Origin: Geothrix sp.
GTDB lineage: Bacteria > Acidobacteriota > Holophagae > Holophagales > Holophagaceae
Reading direction: 5' to 3'
Length of the DNA stretch: 64,000 nt
Assembly (NCBI GenBank): GCA_030824075.1
Contig: JAVBYJ010000011.1
Coordinates: forward strand, 1 to 64,000
The notes beneath the pieces are model-generated. The model was not told the DNA's origin. It was given only the letters and a program-made list of their open reading frames with translations, and searched no databases. Below are positions 19,398-28,399 of this stretch, piece after piece. Numbering within the stretch: position 1 is the stretch's first letter; each line of letters starts with the position of its first letter. The translations under genes and the position numbers were made by a program.

Positions 19398-19907
19398 ATG
19401 TTCAACCGTGGCAAGTCTCATGAAAAAAACCGCGCCTCCGCCGCCCTGGCCGCCTCCCGTTTGGGGGAAGGCACTCACTGGCAGGGGGAGCTCCACGCGG
19501 GTCCCGAGGGCCTATGCATCGAAGGCAGCGTAGAGGGTACGGTCCTGAGTGAAGGTCAGGTGGTGATCGCCCCCACTGGCCTGGTCAAAGGCACCATCCA
19601 CGCCAGGCACCTCACGGTGAGGGGCCGGGTGGAAGGCATCCTCAAGGTGGCTGAATGCCTGGAAATCCTTGGCACGGGTTGGGTCGAAGGCGAGGTCGAG
19701 CTGGCCACCCTGGTGGTCGATGAGGGGGGAACCCTGCAGGGTACCTGCGTCCATCGGCTGGTGGCTCGCGAGAAGGAGCCCCTGCCCCTGGTGCCCCGCA
19801 AAGAGGAGCGCGCGCTGGACCGGCACGCCCCATCGGCCAGCGGGACGCACGGCCAAGTTCCTGACTACATTCCCGCGGTGCGGGGCTTCGATCGCAACCG
19901 TTACTAA
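19398..19907 (+). CDS. Bactofilin (polymer-forming cytoskeletal protein)
   Basis: Bactofilins self-assemble into beta-helical filaments that scaffold cell-wall or polar processes. This 169-aa protein has the conserved core: LHAGPEGLCIEGSVEGTVLS, then VVIAPTGLVKGTIHARHLTVRGRVEG, then EILGTGWVEGEVEL. The core is a right-handed beta-helix of about 100 residues flanked by disordered tails, and no membrane segment is present. The ATG at 19398 follows AGAGGG. Its stop overlaps that of the pentapeptide-repeat gene on the opposite strand within the four bases CTAA. Upstream (19344-19364) is a TTCG-loop hairpin that could lie in its leader. Confidence 0.92.
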   Translation: MFNRGKSHEKNRASAALAASRLGEGTHWQGELHAGPEGLCIEGSVEGTVLSEGQVVIAPTGLVKGTIHARHLTVRGRVEGILKVAECLEILGTGWVEGEVELATLVVDEGGTLQGTCVHRLVAREKEPLPLVPRKEERALDRHAPSASGTHGQVPDYIPAVRGFDRNRY

Positions 19908-22249
19908 GAGCGCTTGGCGCCGGTCATGTTGGCCGAGTCGAGGTTGACCTCGTCGAGCTTGGCTTCGCGAAGGTCCGCGCCACCCAGATTCGCCCCGCTG
20001 AGCTTGGCGCGCGTGAGGTCGGCCCTTCCCAGATTGGCCCCGCTGAGGTTGGCCCAGACCATGTTCGCGCCATTGAGGTTGGCGGCGCTGAGATCGGCGC
20101 CATCCAGGCTGGCGTCGATCAGGTTGGTATGGCGGAGGTCCGCACCCGCCAGGTTCACGCCCGAAAGGTTGGCGCCCGAGAGGTTCGCGCCGTCCAGATA
20201 GGCATCCTGGAGGATGGTTTCCCGCAGATCGGCGCCACAGAGGTTCGCGCCGTCCAGATTGGCCTGGCGGAGATCCGTATCCTTGAGGGAGGTCTGACGG
20301 AGATCCACGCCCCGCAGGTCGGCCCACACCAGGCTGGCACCCGTCAGATCCGCGTTCACCAGGTTGGCTTCGTTCAGGTTGGCCTGGTAGAGGTTCGCCC
20401 CACTGAGGTTGGCTCGGCTCAGGTTGGAATTGCTGAGGTTCGTGCGGTACTCCCCCCGGGATTCCGTGGGGAGGGAGGCCAGATTCGCCTCGCGCAGGTT
20501 GGCGCCTTCCAGGTTGCAGGCGAAGAAGTTGCTGCCGCTGAAATCGGAATTGCGCAGGTCGGCGCTGGCCAGGTCGCTGCCGCTCAAATCTGCGCCGAGG
20601 GCCTGGGCACCCCGGAGGATGGCCCCCTTGAGCCGGGCACCGGTGAGGTTGGCGCCGTTGAGGATCGAGTGATTCAGATCCATGCCTTCGAGTGCGAAGC
20701 CACTGAGGTCCACTCCGGACAGATTGGCGCCCGTCAGCACGGCGCGATCGAGGGTGGCGCCCCTCAGGTTCGCGGCGAAGAGGTTGGCGTCGTGAAGGTT
20801 CGCGCTAAGGATGCTGCCCGCCAGGTCCGCGCCGGAGAGATCCGCCCCGGAGAGGTCCGCGCCGCAGAGGTTGGCCGTGCGCAGGTCGTCGCCGCTCAGC
20901 TTGGCCCCACGGAGATTCGCGCCACCGAGGTGGGTTTCATTCAGCTTGGAGCCGCTGAACAGGGCGCCAGCGAGGTTCGCGCCATCCAGGTTGGTCTGGG
21001 TCAGATCCGCCTTGGAAAGGTCGGCGCCCTTCATGTTCTTGCGGGAGAGGTCAACGCTGCTGAGGTTCGCGCCCACCAGCAGGGTGCCGGCCAGTACCGC
21101 GCCGTCCAGCTGGGCCCCGGTGAGGCTTGCCCCTGTGAGGTTGGCGCTGGAGAGGTTCGCGCCTTCAAGGTTGATGTCACGGAGATCGGCGCCGGTGAGA
21201 TCTGCGCCCCGCAGGTCCGTGTTGCCGAGCACAGCGCCGCCCAGCTGAACGGCGCTGAGGTTCGCACCAGCTAGCACCGCGCTGCTGAGGTTGCAGCCAC
21301 TGAGATCGGACGCTTTGAGATTGGCTTCGCGGAGGTCTGCGCCCTCCAGGTTGGCCTGACGGAGCACGGCCTCGGCGAGATCCGCGCGGCTGAGGTTCGT
21401 GCGGCCCAGGTCCATGCCCCGCAGGTTGGTGCCATGCAGGTTGGCCCCACTGAGGTTGGCGCCTTTGAACTTGGGCACATCATCCTTTTCATACTTCAGG
21501 ATGTCGAGATGGCGAAGATCGGCCCCCGAGAGGTTGGCGCCGCTGAGGTTGGTGCCCTTCAGGTTGGCCCGGCTCAGGTTCGCACCTTCGAGGTTGGCCT
21601 CCGTGAGGCTGGCCCAATGAAGGTCGGCATCCGCGAGGTTGCTGCCCCCCAGGTTGGCCAGGTTCAGGTTGGCTCCGCCCAGGGTGGCCCCCTGGAGGCT
21701 TGCACCTGCGAGGTTCGCCTTGGCGAGGTTGGCACCCACCAGGTTGGCCTGTCCCAGGTTTGCGCCCTCAAGGTTGGCGCCTTCCAGCACGACCTGCCGC
21801 AGATCCGCGCCGCTGAGGTTGGCCCCGCGCAGATCCTTGCCACTCAGATCCAGTCCCGTCAGGGTGACGCCATTGAGGAGGGCGCCCGCGAGATTCGCTC
21901 CGGTCAGATTGGGCACGGTGGCGGGCTCGTACTGCTGGATATCGAAAAAGGTGAGATCCGCCTTGGAGAGATCGGCCCCCGAGAGGTTGGCGCCCGCCAG
22001 CCGTGCGCGGCTGAGGTTGGCACCCTCGAGGTTGGCCTCGTTCAGGTTGGCTAAGCGCAGATCGGCCCCGGCCAAGTCCGCGCCGCGCAGCTGCGTTTCA
22101 TTGAGCACGGCGCCTGCGAGGTTGGCCTCCGCAAGGTTGGCCCCGGAGAAGTCGAATCCCCGTAGGTCAAGGCCACTCAGGTCGGCTCGCTGGAAGTTCT
22201 TCCCCGACTTGAGGATGAAGACGACTTCCTTCCGGGTAAGTTCGCTCAT
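19904..22249 (-). CDS. Very long pentapeptide-repeat protein (781 aa)
   Basis: Almost the whole protein is A(D/N)LxG-type pentapeptide repeats, roughly 140 of them. This predicts a right-handed quadrilateral beta-helix tens of coils long. A short non-repeat head (MSELTRKEVVFILKSGKNF) starts it, with no signal peptide or membrane helix. The array is broken at residues 102-116 (FDIQQYEPATVPNLTG) and 248-263 (LDILKYEKDDVPKFKG), two related interruptions 146 residues apart. A shorter break (LPTESRGEYRTNL) occurs near three quarters of the length, plus one lost repeat unit (SILSANLHDANL). Function is unknown; known relatives include DNA-mimic gyrase protectors, but this one is far longer. The ATG follows AGGAAG. 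Confidence 0.9.
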   Translation of the reverse strand: MSELTRKEVVFILKSGKNFQRADLSGLDLRGFDFSGANLAEANLAGAVLNETQLRGADLAGADLRLANLNEANLEGANLSRARLAGANLSGADLSKADLTFFDIQQYEPATVPNLTGANLAGALLNGVTLTGLDLSGKDLRGANLSGADLRQVVLEGANLEGANLGQANLVGANLAKANLAGASLQGATLGGANLNLANLGGSNLADADLHWASLTEANLEGANLSRANLKGTNLSGANLSGADLRHLDILKYEKDDVPKFKGANLSGANLHGTNLRGMDLGRTNLSRADLAEAVLRQANLEGADLREANLKASDLSGCNLSSAVLAGANLSAVQLGGAVLGNTDLRGADLTGADLRDINLEGANLSSANLTGASLTGAQLDGAVLAGTLLVGANLSSVDLSRKNMKGADLSKADLTQTNLDGANLAGALFSGSKLNETHLGGANLRGAKLSGDDLRTANLCGADLSGADLSGADLAGSILSANLHDANLFAANLRGATLDRAVLTGANLSGVDLSGFALEGMDLNHSILNGANLTGARLKGAILRGAQALGADLSGSDLASADLRNSDFSGSNFFACNLEGANLREANLASLPTESRGEYRTNLSNSNLSRANLSGANLYQANLNEANLVNADLTGASLVWADLRGVDLRQTSLKDTDLRQANLDGANLCGADLRETILQDAYLDGANLSGANLSGVNLAGADLRHTNLIDASLDGADLSAANLNGANMVWANLSGANLGRADLTRAKLSGANLGGADLREAKLDEVNLDSANMTGAKRS

Positions 22250-22401
22250 GGAGCTTCCTTTGCGGGTTTGTTCTGCATTCGATTGATCCCGAGTTTATCC
22301 AGCGCTGCGCGTGCGCAGCAACAGGATTTCGCCCGCCTGGACCGGGTGGACCCTCAGCGGAATCCCGCTTCCCGCAAGCCTTTGAGTGCAAGGATGCGAT
22401 C

Positions 22402-22419
22402 GGGTGTGAAAAAACACCC
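22402..22419. other. Small palindromic hairpin with A-rich loop
   Basis: GGGTGT (22402-22407) and ACACCC (22414-22419) enclose the loop GAAAAA. On the minus strand it reads GGGTGT-TTTTTC-ACACCC and lies just beyond the rpsA terminator. It may be a back-up 3' structure. Confidence 0.55.
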
Positions 22420-22432
22420 ATGAGGTCGAAAA

Positions 22433-22462
22433 CGGCAGGGCCCCCTCGCGGGGGCCCTGCCG
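22433..22462 (-). terminator. Terminator downstream of rpsA
   Basis: A perfect 13-bp stem (22433-22445 with 22450-22462, CGGCAGGGCCCCC against its complement) has a four-base loop. Read on the minus strand it follows the rpsA stop by 17 bases and is trailed by TTTT. Confidence 0.8.
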
Positions 22463-22479
22463 ATGCTGCGGGAAGGGGA

Positions 22480-24237
22480 CTACTCCCGTTCCGCCTTGTT
22501 GAAGGCGTCGGCCAGGGTGGCCTTTTTGAACTCGGGCTGACGGGCCTTGGCGGCATCGAGGTCGCCACGTTCCTGGTCCTGCTCCAGCTGTTTCACGGAG
22601 AGGCCAATGCGGCGCTCGGTGGGGTCGAGCTTCACGATCTTCATGGTGAGGTCCTGGCCAGCGGTGAACTCCTTCTGGATGTCCTCCACCCGCTTGCGGC
22701 TCAGTTCGGAGACATGCACCAGGCCTTCGATGCCATCGCCGAGGTCGACGAAAGCACCAAAATCCGTCAGGCGGGCGATCTTGCCGGTGATGACGGCGCC
22801 CACATTGTTGTTCTCGAAGAAGATCTCCCAGACATTGGGCTCCATCTGCTTCACGCCGAGACTCATGCGCTGGGCCAGGGGGTCCAGGTTGAGAACCTTG
22901 GCGGTGACTTCATCGCCCTTCTTCACGATCTCGCCGGGGTGCTTGATCTTCTTGGTCCAGCTGAAGTCGGACACATGAATCAAGCCGTCGATGCCCTCTT
23001 CCAGCTCGATGAAAGCACCGAATTCCGTGATGTTGCGCACGATGCCCGTCACGATCATGCCGGGCTGGTACTTCTCGGCAATGGCCATCCAGGGGTTGGG
23101 GGTGATCTGCTTCATGCCGAGGCTGATGCGGCGATTCTCGGAATCCACCTGCAGGATCAGAGCGTCCACCTGGTCGCCCAGGTTGACCATGCCCTTGGCG
23201 GACTTGACCTTCTTGGTCCAGCTCATCTCGGACACATGCACCAGACCCTCGATGCCGGGCTCCAGTTCCACGAATGCACCGTAATCAGTGATCGACACGA
23301 CCTTGCCCTTGACCGAAGCCTGGATGGGGTAGCGCTCCTCGACGGAAAGCCAGGGATCCGGGAACTTCTGCTTGTAGCCGAGGCTGACGCGCTCGGTGTC
23401 CTTGTCGTACTTGAGCACGGCCACTTCGACCTTGTCGCCCACCTGGAACATCTCGCTGGGGTGGTTGAGCCGGCCCCAGGACATGTCGGTGATGTGCAAC
23501 AGGCCATCCACACCGCCGAGGTCGACGAAGGCGCCGTATTCGGTGATGTTCTTGATGGCGCCCTCGACCAGCTTGCCTTCTTCGAGGCCCGCCAGGGTCT
23601 CTTCCTTCAGGCTCGCGTTGATGGTCTCGAGGAACAGCTTGCGGGACAGCACGATGTTGCCCCGGCGGCGGTTGACCTTGATCACCTTCATGTCGAAGGA
23701 TTTGCCGAGATAGGGGTCCAGGTTGCGGACGGGCTTCATGTCCACCTGGGATCCGGGCAGGAACGCGCGGATACCGATGTCCACAGCCAGGCCACCCTTG
23801 ACCTTCTCGAGCACGGTCCCGTGCACGGTCATGTTGGAGCGGAAGGCCTTTTCGACCTCGTCCCAGATCTTCATTTTCTCGGCGCGCTCGCGGCTGAGGC
23901 GCACGTTGCCGTTGGCGTCCTCGAGCATTTCGAGCAGCACTTCGACCACGTCGCCCACCTGCACACCCTGCGTGCCATCGGGGTTGTTGAACTCGTCCAG
24001 GATGACCGTGCCGGAGCCCTTGTAGCCGATGTCGATGATGACATCCTTGCCACGGATCTCCACGACGACGCCCCGCACGACTTCTTCCTCGCGCAGGCCC
24101 CGGGTCTCACCCTGCAGGGCGGCCATGAACTCCTGGCCTTCTGGGCTGTCGTCTTCGACATACCCCGCGTCGAGCACGGTGATACGGCCCATTTGCTTGG
24201 AGCCTAGGCCCTTGATGATGGTTTCTAACTTGGACAT
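22480..24237 (-). CDS. rpsA: 30S ribosomal protein S1
   Basis: S1 brings mRNA to the 30S subunit and aids unwinding of structured leaders. The 585-aa protein has six S1 (OB-fold) domains in tandem. The last four are strongly conserved, each with a G-x-V-x-x-I-T-x-(Y/F)-G-A-F-(V/I) core followed by GL(V/I)HVS. Examples are NITEYGAFVDLGGVDGLLHI and RLTDFGAFVDLGDGIEGLVH. The ATG at 24237 is chosen since upstream codons are unrelated to S1; a GAGGTGG Shine-Dalgarno lies 6 bases before it. A GATAACCTG element occurs 78 bases upstream. The gene is monocistronic with its own terminator. Confidence 0.97.
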   Translation of the reverse strand: MSKLETIIKGLGSKQMGRITVLDAGYVEDDSPEGQEFMAALQGETRGLREEEVVRGVVVEIRGKDVIIDIGYKGSGTVILDEFNNPDGTQGVQVGDVVEVLLEMLEDANGNVRLSRERAEKMKIWDEVEKAFRSNMTVHGTVLEKVKGGLAVDIGIRAFLPGSQVDMKPVRNLDPYLGKSFDMKVIKVNRRRGNIVLSRKLFLETINASLKEETLAGLEEGKLVEGAIKNITEYGAFVDLGGVDGLLHITDMSWGRLNHPSEMFQVGDKVEVAVLKYDKDTERVSLGYKQKFPDPWLSVEERYPIQASVKGKVVSITDYGAFVELEPGIEGLVHVSEMSWTKKVKSAKGMVNLGDQVDALILQVDSENRRISLGMKQITPNPWMAIAEKYQPGMIVTGIVRNITEFGAFIELEEGIDGLIHVSDFSWTKKIKHPGEIVKKGDEVTAKVLNLDPLAQRMSLGVKQMEPNVWEIFFENNNVGAVITGKIARLTDFGAFVDLGDGIEGLVHVSELSRKRVEDIQKEFTAGQDLTMKIVKLDPTERRIGLSVKQLEQDQERGDLDAAKARQPEFKKATLADAFNKAERE

Positions 24238-24675
24238 GAAGTCCACCTCGTTTGGTTGCGCCCACGCTCTGGTGGTGCGCTGGAATCCCGGCACACGAAG
24301 TCCGGCAGAACGCACAGGTTATCCCAGAACCCCCGGAGTTGCCAGGAAATGTCGGGGAAGAATCGCCCCACAATGGCGTCATGAGCACGAAGCAGGAGCG
24401 GAGGGCCACTTTGGCGAAGCCGAAGCCCGCAGGGTGCGGCACAGGAGGTGCCGCATGAACACGAAGCAGGAGCAGAAGGCCACTTTGGCGAAGTCGACCA
24501 TCCTGCCGGAGCAGCGCGTAGGCGGGATAGGGCCGCATCGGCGCAGCCGATGGCGGGGCCACGGGCCCGAGGGCGCAGCCCGAGCCAGGCCCGCAGGGTG
24601 CGGCACAGGGAGGCTCCGACGCCGCGAGCGCAGCGAGTGGGAGCGCGCCTTGCGCGCATCCGGCGGAGGTGCCGC
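24238..24675. repeat. 438-bp intergenic region with direct repeats and two mini-ORFs
   Basis: The left part is the rpsA leader. From 24381 on it is repeat-rich. A 39-base unit at 24381-24419 recurs at 24455-24493 with three changes. A 21-base unit at 24425-24445 recurs identically at 24589-24609. GGAGGTGCCGCATG occurs at 24444-24457 and again at 24665-24678, where it forms the start of the NRDE gene. Two small hairpins with GCA loops lie at 24536-24552 and 24571-24581. Two mini-ORFs fit this structure: 24381-24458 (25 aa) and 24455-24685 (76 aa). The first stop overlaps the second start as ATGA, and the second runs 10 bases into the NRDE gene. Whether they are translated is unknown. Confidence 0.75.
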
Positions 24676-25419
24676 ATGTGCCTGATCGCGTTCCATTGGC
24701 AGCCAGATAGCCCCGTTCCCCTGATCATCGCGGCGAACCGAGACGAGTTCTATGAGCGTCCGACGGCACCCATGGCCTGGTGGGCGGGAAAATGCCTTCT
24801 GGCGGGACGGGATCTGCGGGCAGGAGGAACTTGGATGGGGGTGACTCCGGACGGTCGCGTGGCGGCCATCACGAATTTCCGGGATCCGACGCAGTCGAAG
24901 CCTGACAGGGCTTCGAGGGGGCAGATCCCCGTCCGGTTCCTGGAAGGGGCGGACTCCGGCGCAGCTTTCCTGAAGGACCTGCAGCGTGAAAGCACCCGCT
25001 ACAACCCCTTCAACCTGCTCTTGTTCGATGGTGCGGACCTGCTGGGCTACGAAAGCCACCGGGATCGGATGCTCCTCTTCACCCCCGGGACCCATGCGGT
25101 CTCCAACGGGGATTTCGATGAACCCTGGCCCAAGGTTGAACGCGTGAAAGCAGGTCTGGCATCCAGGTGGGACGACGATGAGGCCCTGCTGGCTTTGCTC
25201 AGGGATGCACAGCCCTGTGAAGACGCCCGCCTGCCCCAGACCGGGGTTCCGATCGAATGGGAGCGGGCGCTGTCGCCAGCCTTCGTGCGCACTCCCGCCT
25301 ACGGCACCCGAGCCTCGACGATTCTTCGCCTGGGGCAGGGGAAAGTGTCCATCCTCGAACAGCGGTTCTCGCGGGAAGGCCCGGAAGGGCGGAGTGCCTT
25401 CCAGTTCCAGAGACCCTGA
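24676..25419 (+). CDS. NRDE (TANGO2-like) family protein
   Basis: This 247-aa protein belongs to the NRDE/TANGO2 family, Ntn-hydrolase-like proteins named after a conserved N-R-D-E motif, seen here as AANRDEFYERPT at about residues 19-30. The protein begins M-C-L-I, and Cys2 is the position of the presumed N-terminal nucleophile. The block AGRDLRAGGTWMGVT and the later PAYGTRASTIL also match the family. Its substrate is not established; eukaryotic TANGO2 has been linked to heme and lipid handling. The start at 24676 is fixed by the MCLI motif and by GGAGG eight bases upstream. The leader is a curious repeat region with short upstream reading frames. Confidence 0.9.
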   Translation: MCLIAFHWQPDSPVPLIIAANRDEFYERPTAPMAWWAGKCLLAGRDLRAGGTWMGVTPDGRVAAITNFRDPTQSKPDRASRGQIPVRFLEGADSGAAFLKDLQRESTRYNPFNLLLFDGADLLGYESHRDRMLLFTPGTHAVSNGDFDEPWPKVERVKAGLASRWDDDEALLALLRDAQPCEDARLPQTGVPIEWERALSPAFVRTPAYGTRASTILRLGQGKVSILEQRFSREGPEGRSAFQFQRP

Positions 25420-25462
25420 AGGGAACCACCGACCGGGAGCACCGCGGCTTTCGACTTTTCCG

Positions 25463-25816
25463 CTACTTGGCGGTGAACTTGAACTTCCCCTGGTGGCACT
25501 CGAGGCACTTCACCACCGGCGGCTGGTGCTGCCTGTGACACTCGACACAGGCGATCTCCCCGAGGTGGGAGTCGTGGGGGTTCGCGGGCAGGTGCCGGGT
25601 CACTTCCTTCATGGCGGGATAGTCCCCATGGCAGGTCATGCACGAATCGGAGGTGGCCTTTTTGGTCGGCTTCTCCTCGTGGTGGCAGTTGAAGCAGTGG
25701 ACACCCGCCTTCGCGTGGAAGGCAGGAATTTTGTAGGGTGTGGACGCCTGGGGAAAGGCCGGAACCGACCCCAGGAATAGACCGAAGAGGATGGCGAGGG
25801 GGCGGGTGGGTGTCAT
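25463..25816 (-). CDS. Small periplasmic tetraheme cytochrome c
   Basis: This 117-aa precursor has a signal peptide (about residues 1-24, ending FPQA) and exactly four CxxCH heme-binding motifs: CFNCH (41-45), CMTCH (59-63), CVECH (90-94) and CLECH (104-108). Extra His residues (H34, H40, H75, H81, H84, H97) can provide distal ligands. Size and spacing resemble the small tetraheme cytochrome/flavocytochrome c3 heme domain of metal-reducing bacteria. It would shuttle electrons in the periplasm, for example toward extracellular electron acceptors; that role is inferred. An AAGGGA Shine-Dalgarno precedes the ATG. It lies 44 bases after the nfu gene on the same strand, so read-through from the suf operon is possible. 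Confidence 0.92.
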   Translation of the reverse strand: MTPTRPLAILFGLFLGSVPAFPQASTPYKIPAFHAKAGVHCFNCHHEEKPTKKATSDSCMTCHGDYPAMKEVTRHLPANPHDSHLGEIACVECHRQHQPPVVKCLECHQGKFKFTAK

Positions 25817-25860
25817 GGCGGATCCCTTGGAATCTTGGCGGCGCCCTGGGGTGGACGTTC

Positions 25861-26421
25861 CTAGACTGAGATCACTACGATCTCAGGATCCACTTCCTTC
25901 TGCAGCATGCCTTCGATGGCAACCAAGGTGCCGGTGAGACTGGCCGGGCAGCTGCCGCAGGCGCCCACATACCGGATCATGACCTGCTTCTCGTGGCGGC
26001 CCACCAGTTCGAGGCCGCCCCCGTCCGCGGCCAAGGCCGGCAGGATGCCGCTTTCCAGCACCATGCGGATATCGCGAAGTAGAGGGTCGTTCTCATCCTC
26101 GATCTTGCTGAACATCCGCGGCGCCGCGTCGGTTCCCGGCGCCTGACCACCTGCGCCCGCGGCTGCACGGATGGGCGCGGCCAGCAGGGGCAGCATCTCG
26201 GGCCAGCCCTTGTCGTCGGTCTTGGTGACGGTCAGAAACTTGTCCTGCATGAAGACGGACGTCACGTTCCCCACGGCGAACAGGTTCTTGGCCAAGTCGT
26301 CATGCTCGGCGGTCTCTGCGTTGGGGAAAGATTTCGGGAAGCCCACGGCCACGGATTCCTTCAACACGAACTTCACCGCGTTGGGGTTGGGCGTGTATTC
26401 GATTTCGGCGATTTTGGGCAT
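25861..26421 (-). CDS. NifU-like Fe-S carrier protein with Nfu N-terminal domain
   Basis: This 186-aa Nfu-type protein is expected to carry newly built [4Fe-4S] clusters to targets. Residues 1-85 are the Nfu N-terminal domain (IEYTPNPNAVKF, then FFAVGNVTSVF-like GNVTSVFMQDKFLTV). Residues about 112-186 are the NifU C-terminal domain with the ligand pair C155/C158 in VGACGSCPASLTGTL. The ATG at 26421 gives the family's usual MPKIAEIEYTPNPN start. It is the last gene of the suf operon, separated from sufU by a gap that is almost wholly a hairpin repeat. Confidence 0.93.
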   Translation of the reverse strand: MPKIAEIEYTPNPNAVKFVLKESVAVGFPKSFPNAETAEHDDLAKNLFAVGNVTSVFMQDKFLTVTKTDDKGWPEMLPLLAAPIRAAAGAGGQAPGTDAAPRMFSKIEDENDPLLRDIRMVLESGILPALAADGGGLELVGRHEKQVMIRYVGACGSCPASLTGTLVAIEGMLQKEVDPEIVVISV

Positions 26422-26440
26422 TTTCAAAGGCCTTTTTTGT

Positions 26441-26501
26441 CCACAGATTCCACAGATTCACACAGATCTTCTTGAATCTGTGAAATCTGTGAAATCTGTG
26501 G
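26441..26501. repeat. CACAGATTC-type inverted repeat between sufU and nfu
   Basis: Tandem CACAGATTC words at 26441-26467 face tandem ATCTGTGAA words at 26476-26501. Together they form a long imperfect hairpin filling the 88-base gap. It is related to the repeats at 30451-30532 and 9410-9469. Confidence 0.85.
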
Positions 26502-26509
26502 ATGGATTT

Positions 26510-26959
26510 TCATTCTGTGGACGCCTCGGCCTCGCCTTTCAGCGCGGCGTGGAGGGTGGCCCAGGGGAGGACGGCGCACTTCACGCGGCTGGGCAGGTCC
26601 TTGACGCCGCTGAAGAGCGTGAGCTTTCCCAGCAGAGGCGTCTGGGTGCCGGGCTCCAACTCCCCGCGCACCATGCCGCGGAACTGTTCGGCCATGGCCT
26701 CGGCCTCGGCCACTGGCTTCCCCTTGACGGCCCCGGTCATGAGGCTGGCGCTGGCCACATCAATGGCGCAGCCGCTGCCCTGGAATTTGATGTCCTGCAC
26801 CAGGCCGTTTTCGATGATGAGGGTGAGATCGAGTTCATCGCCGCAAAGCGGGTTGTGGCCCTCGGCGTGGTGGGTGCAGGCCTCCAGCTTCCCGAAGTTC
26901 CGGGGCTTCTTGTTGTGCTCCAGGATCACCTGCTGGTACAGCTCACGGGGGTCGCTCAT
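26510..26959 (-). CDS. sufU: Fe-S assembly sulfur-transfer protein SufU
   Basis: SufU accepts persulfide from SufS and hands it to the SufBCD scaffold. The 149-aa protein has the zinc/persulfide residues in order: C39 and D41 in NPLCGDE, C64 in GSGCAIDVASASLM and C128 in RVKCAVLPW. The GSGCAI...SASLMT region and the roughly 20-residue insertion before the last Cys distinguish SufU from IscU. It lies 108 bases after sufS in the same operon, with a hairpin repeat in between. Together with SufS it forms the Firmicutes-style sulfur-supply pair rather than SufS-SufE. Confidence 0.94.
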   Translation of the reverse strand: MSDPRELYQQVILEHNKKPRNFGKLEACTHHAEGHNPLCGDELDLTLIIENGLVQDIKFQGSGCAIDVASASLMTGAVKGKPVAEAEAMAEQFRGMVRGELEPGTQTPLLGKLTLFSGVKDLPSRVKCAVLPWATLHAALKGEAEASTE

Positions 26960-26991
26960 TGTTTTATTCCCAAAGCCAAACGGAAGGATTT

Positions 26992-27059
26992 ACCACGAAG
27001 ACAGGAAGACCACGAAAAGTGATTCTGTCTTTTCTTCGTGGTCCTCCTGTCTTCGTGGT
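26992..27059. repeat. ACCACGAAGACAGGA-type inverted repeat between sufS and sufU
   Basis: ACCACGAAGACAGG... (26992-27019) pairs with ...CCTGTCTTCGTGGT (27029-27059), leaving a short loop. It is a long, nearly complete hairpin followed on the plus strand by a T-rich tract (27060-27069). It is a different word family from the CACAGAT repeats but in the same kind of position. Confidence 0.85.
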
Positions 27060-27067
27060 TATTTTTT

Positions 27068-28395
<1,328 letters not shown>

Positions 28396-28399
<4 letters not shown>

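Noticed and set aside
20129..21274. Plus-strand repeat-like protein of 381 codons
   Set aside because: Its EVRAxQxG periodicity is only the mirror of the pentapeptide-repeat gene on the other strand.
19904..22249. Pentapeptide gene region as a satellite-type DNA repeat
   Set aside because: The repetition is at the protein level (five-residue period); codons vary freely and one frame is kept open for 781 codons, so it is a coding gene.
22420..24207. Plus-strand frame of 595 codons opposite rpsA
   Set aside because: Antisense shadow of six S1 domains; no start signal or family.
26441..26501. CACAGATTC tandem words as a CRISPR-like array
   Set aside because: Units are about 10 bases, without unique spacers, and are arranged as inverted arms; no cas genes are present.
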